A stretch of 64,000 bases of DNA from positions 1 through 64,000 of the forward strand of contig JAOAUC010000002.1 in assembly GCA_030157785.1 (NCBI GenBank), given 5' to 3'. The notes beneath the pieces were generated by a model. That model saw nothing but the letters and a program-made list of their open reading frames with translations, was not told the DNA's origin and did not search any database. The DNA comes from Zoogloea oleivorans (GTDB lineage: Bacteria; Pseudomonadota; Gammaproteobacteria; Burkholderiales; Rhodocyclaceae). Positions within the stretch are counted from its first letter, which is position 1. Every line of letters starts with the position of its first letter. Made by a program: the position numbers and the translations under genes. Shown one piece after another: positions 62,689 through 64,000 of this stretch.

Positions 62689-63527
62689 GTCTTGAAGGAA
62701 CGGTGGCGCACCAGCACCCGGGCGTTTTCACTGAAGCGGCTGGCCAGCTGTTCGGCGACATACACCGAGCGATGCTGGCCGCCGGTACAGCCGATGGCGA
62801 TGGTCAGGTAACTGCGGTTGTCATTCACGTAAGCCGGCAGCCACGAGGCCACAAAGCCGTAGATGTCGTCCACCATCTGGCCGACCTCCTGCACCTTCTC
62901 GAGGAAGTCGATCACCGGCTGGTCGCGGCCGGTGAGGGGGCGCAAGACGGGGTCGTAATGGGGATTGGGCAGGCAACGCACGTCGAAGACCAGATCGGCG
63001 TCCATCGGGATGCCGTGCTTGAAGCCGAAGGACTGGAACAGCAGAGTGATCTGGCTGCCCGCCTTCAGCTCCATGAAGCTCTTCACCCAGTTGCGCAGGG
63101 TGTTGGCGGACAGCTCGCTGGTATCCAGGCGCTGGCCCAGTTCGGAAATCAGCGCCAGGGCCTCCCGCTCGCGGGCGATGGCTTCGCCGAGGGTGCTGCA
63201 TTCGTCGGCCAGGGGATGCTTGCGGCGGGTTTCGGAGAAACGGGCAATAAGGGTTTCATCGCGGGCATCGAGGAAAAGGAAGCGCACATCGTCGACCATC
63301 CCGCGCAGGGTTTCCACCTGCCTGGGCAGCGCCGCGATGCTGGCGCCGGAGCGCACATCCACGGCCACCGCGATGCGCTGGTAACCGGCTCCGCGCAGGT
63401 GCGTGACGAGTTGCGGAAGAAGTGCCGACGGCAGGTTATCGACCACGTAATGGCCGGCATCCTCCATCACATTGAGCGCGACGCTCTTGCCCGAACCGGA
63501 CAGACCGCTGATCAGAACGAGTTGCAT
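62685..63527 (-). CDS. rapZ: RNase adapter RapZ
   Basis: From ATG 63527 the protein has 280 residues, normal for RapZ. It has the P-loop ISGLSGSGKSVAL and the C-terminal FGFKHGIPMDADLVFDVRCLPNPH and GCTGGQHRSVY. In E. coli RapZ senses glucosamine-6-P and steers degradation of GlmZ to control glmS. The upstream frame to 63641 is less likely. Confidence 0.97.
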   Translation of the reverse strand: MQLVLISGLSGSGKSVALNVMEDAGHYVVDNLPSALLPQLVTHLRGAGYQRIAVAVDVRSGASIAALPRQVETLRGMVDDVRFLFLDARDETLIARFSETRRKHPLADECSTLGEAIAREREALALISELGQRLDTSELSANTLRNWVKSFMELKAGSQITLLFQSFGFKHGIPMDADLVFDVRCLPNPHYDPVLRPLTGRDQPVIDFLEKVQEVGQMVDDIYGFVASWLPAYVNDNRSYLTIAIGCTGGQHRSVYVAEQLASRFSENARVLVRHRSFKT

Positions 63528-63679
63528 GACATGACCCTGTTTCAAGGAAGACGGCCGGTCTAGGGTGCCAGCCTGCCACGCGTCGGCAACAGGCATGTCA
63601 CCGCGCGCAGAAACAGCATAAACAAAACATCCTGCGAACACCCAGCTCGTTTTCCACGCAATGTCACACTTTTGTTAAT

Positions 63680-64000
63680 TTACGTCACAAGCAACACATG
63701 CCCTTGCCGAACAGCCACGCCGGCCCGTTCGAGCTCGCCAACCAGCCAGGCCGCCAGGGCCTCCGGCGTCAGGCCGAGAAAGCGCCGGTTGGCCTCCCGG
63801 TACAGGGGAACCTCTGCCAGATAGGCCGGCAGGGTGTCCAGGTCCATGCTCCGCTGCTCCAGAAGCATGAAGGTGATGCAGGCCCGGATCGCATTGCGGG
63901 CCATGCGCGCACCATCGTCCTCGAAGGCCTTGAGGCGGGCAAAGGCCGCTTCCAGGGCTTCATCCACCTCGGCAAAAGGCGCCCCGTGGCCGGGGATCAC
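63680..64000 (-). CDS. MBL-fold metallohydrolase, C-terminal part
   Basis: The frame runs off the window end. The 106 visible residues start with IPGHGAPF, the last metal-binding motif of glyoxalase II-like MBL proteins, followed by a helical C-terminal domain. The N-terminal metal motifs are outside. Substrate unknown. Between 63528 and 63679 I see no gene. Confidence 0.75.
   Translation of the reverse strand: MIPGHGAPFAEVDEALEAAFARLKAFEDDGARMARNAIRACITFMLLEQRSMDLDTLPAYLAEVPLYREANRRFLGLTPEALAAWLVGELERAGVAVRQGHVLLVT

Overview
The window looks like a high-GC betaproteobacterial chromosome, most likely from the Rhodocyclales. The reasons are the gene order pilMNOPQ-aroK-aroB-dgt-gltBD, the order spoT-rpoZ-gmk-yicC-kinase-phosphatase-rph-rdgB-hemW, a ferrooxidans-type gshA-gshB pair, a permease-free PTS cluster and metX-metW. 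The order-level placement is inference from gene content. No rRNA is present; there are two tRNAs.

Positions 1-8564 are the right-hand part of a Tn7-like transposon. It carries a complete tnsABCDE set on the minus strand, visibly lower in GC than the chromosome. Its right end lies 24 bp past the glmS stop, at the classical attTn7 position. Three tandem TnsB-type sites at 20-bp spacing sit in the end. A long hairpin followed by a U-run lies directly against the tnsA start and could shield tnsA from glmS read-through. The left end and cargo lie outside the window; positions 1-200 hold insertion-sequence remnants.

Positions 8589-23964 are core metabolism: glmU-glmS (UDP-GlcNAc synthesis), a MaoC-phosphotransacetylase fusion with acetate kinase, gltBD (glutamate synthase), a dGTPase-like gene and aroK-aroB. 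Positions 24030-31054 hold the type IV pilus assembly and secretin operon pilMNOPQ, with an Ig-like-repeat lipoprotein gene between pilQ and aroK.

Positions 31229-45128 carry PBP1a, the frataxin homologue CyaY, lptM-lysA, an RND efflux pair, a DEDD exonuclease fused to a GIY-YIG nuclease, a DUF3460 gene, and spoT-rpoZ-gmk-yicC. Positions 45215-54444 carry a Ser/Thr kinase and PP2C phosphatase pair, rph, rdgB, hemW, an acetyltransferase-like protein, an orphan adenine methyltransferase and glutathione synthesis.

Positions 54435-64000 carry apbE, a PTS phosphorelay (EIIA-Man, HPr, EI) without a visible permease, a SAM-II-type riboswitch plus terminator ahead of metX-metW, a Dyp peroxidase, an RNase H-like protein, tRNA-Leu and tRNA-Val, a Gx transporter with a NusG-domain-II protein, rapZ and the end of an MBL hydrolase gene. 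Two near-identical REP-like palindromes (14669-14762 and 58041-58128) are the only dispersed repeats I noticed.
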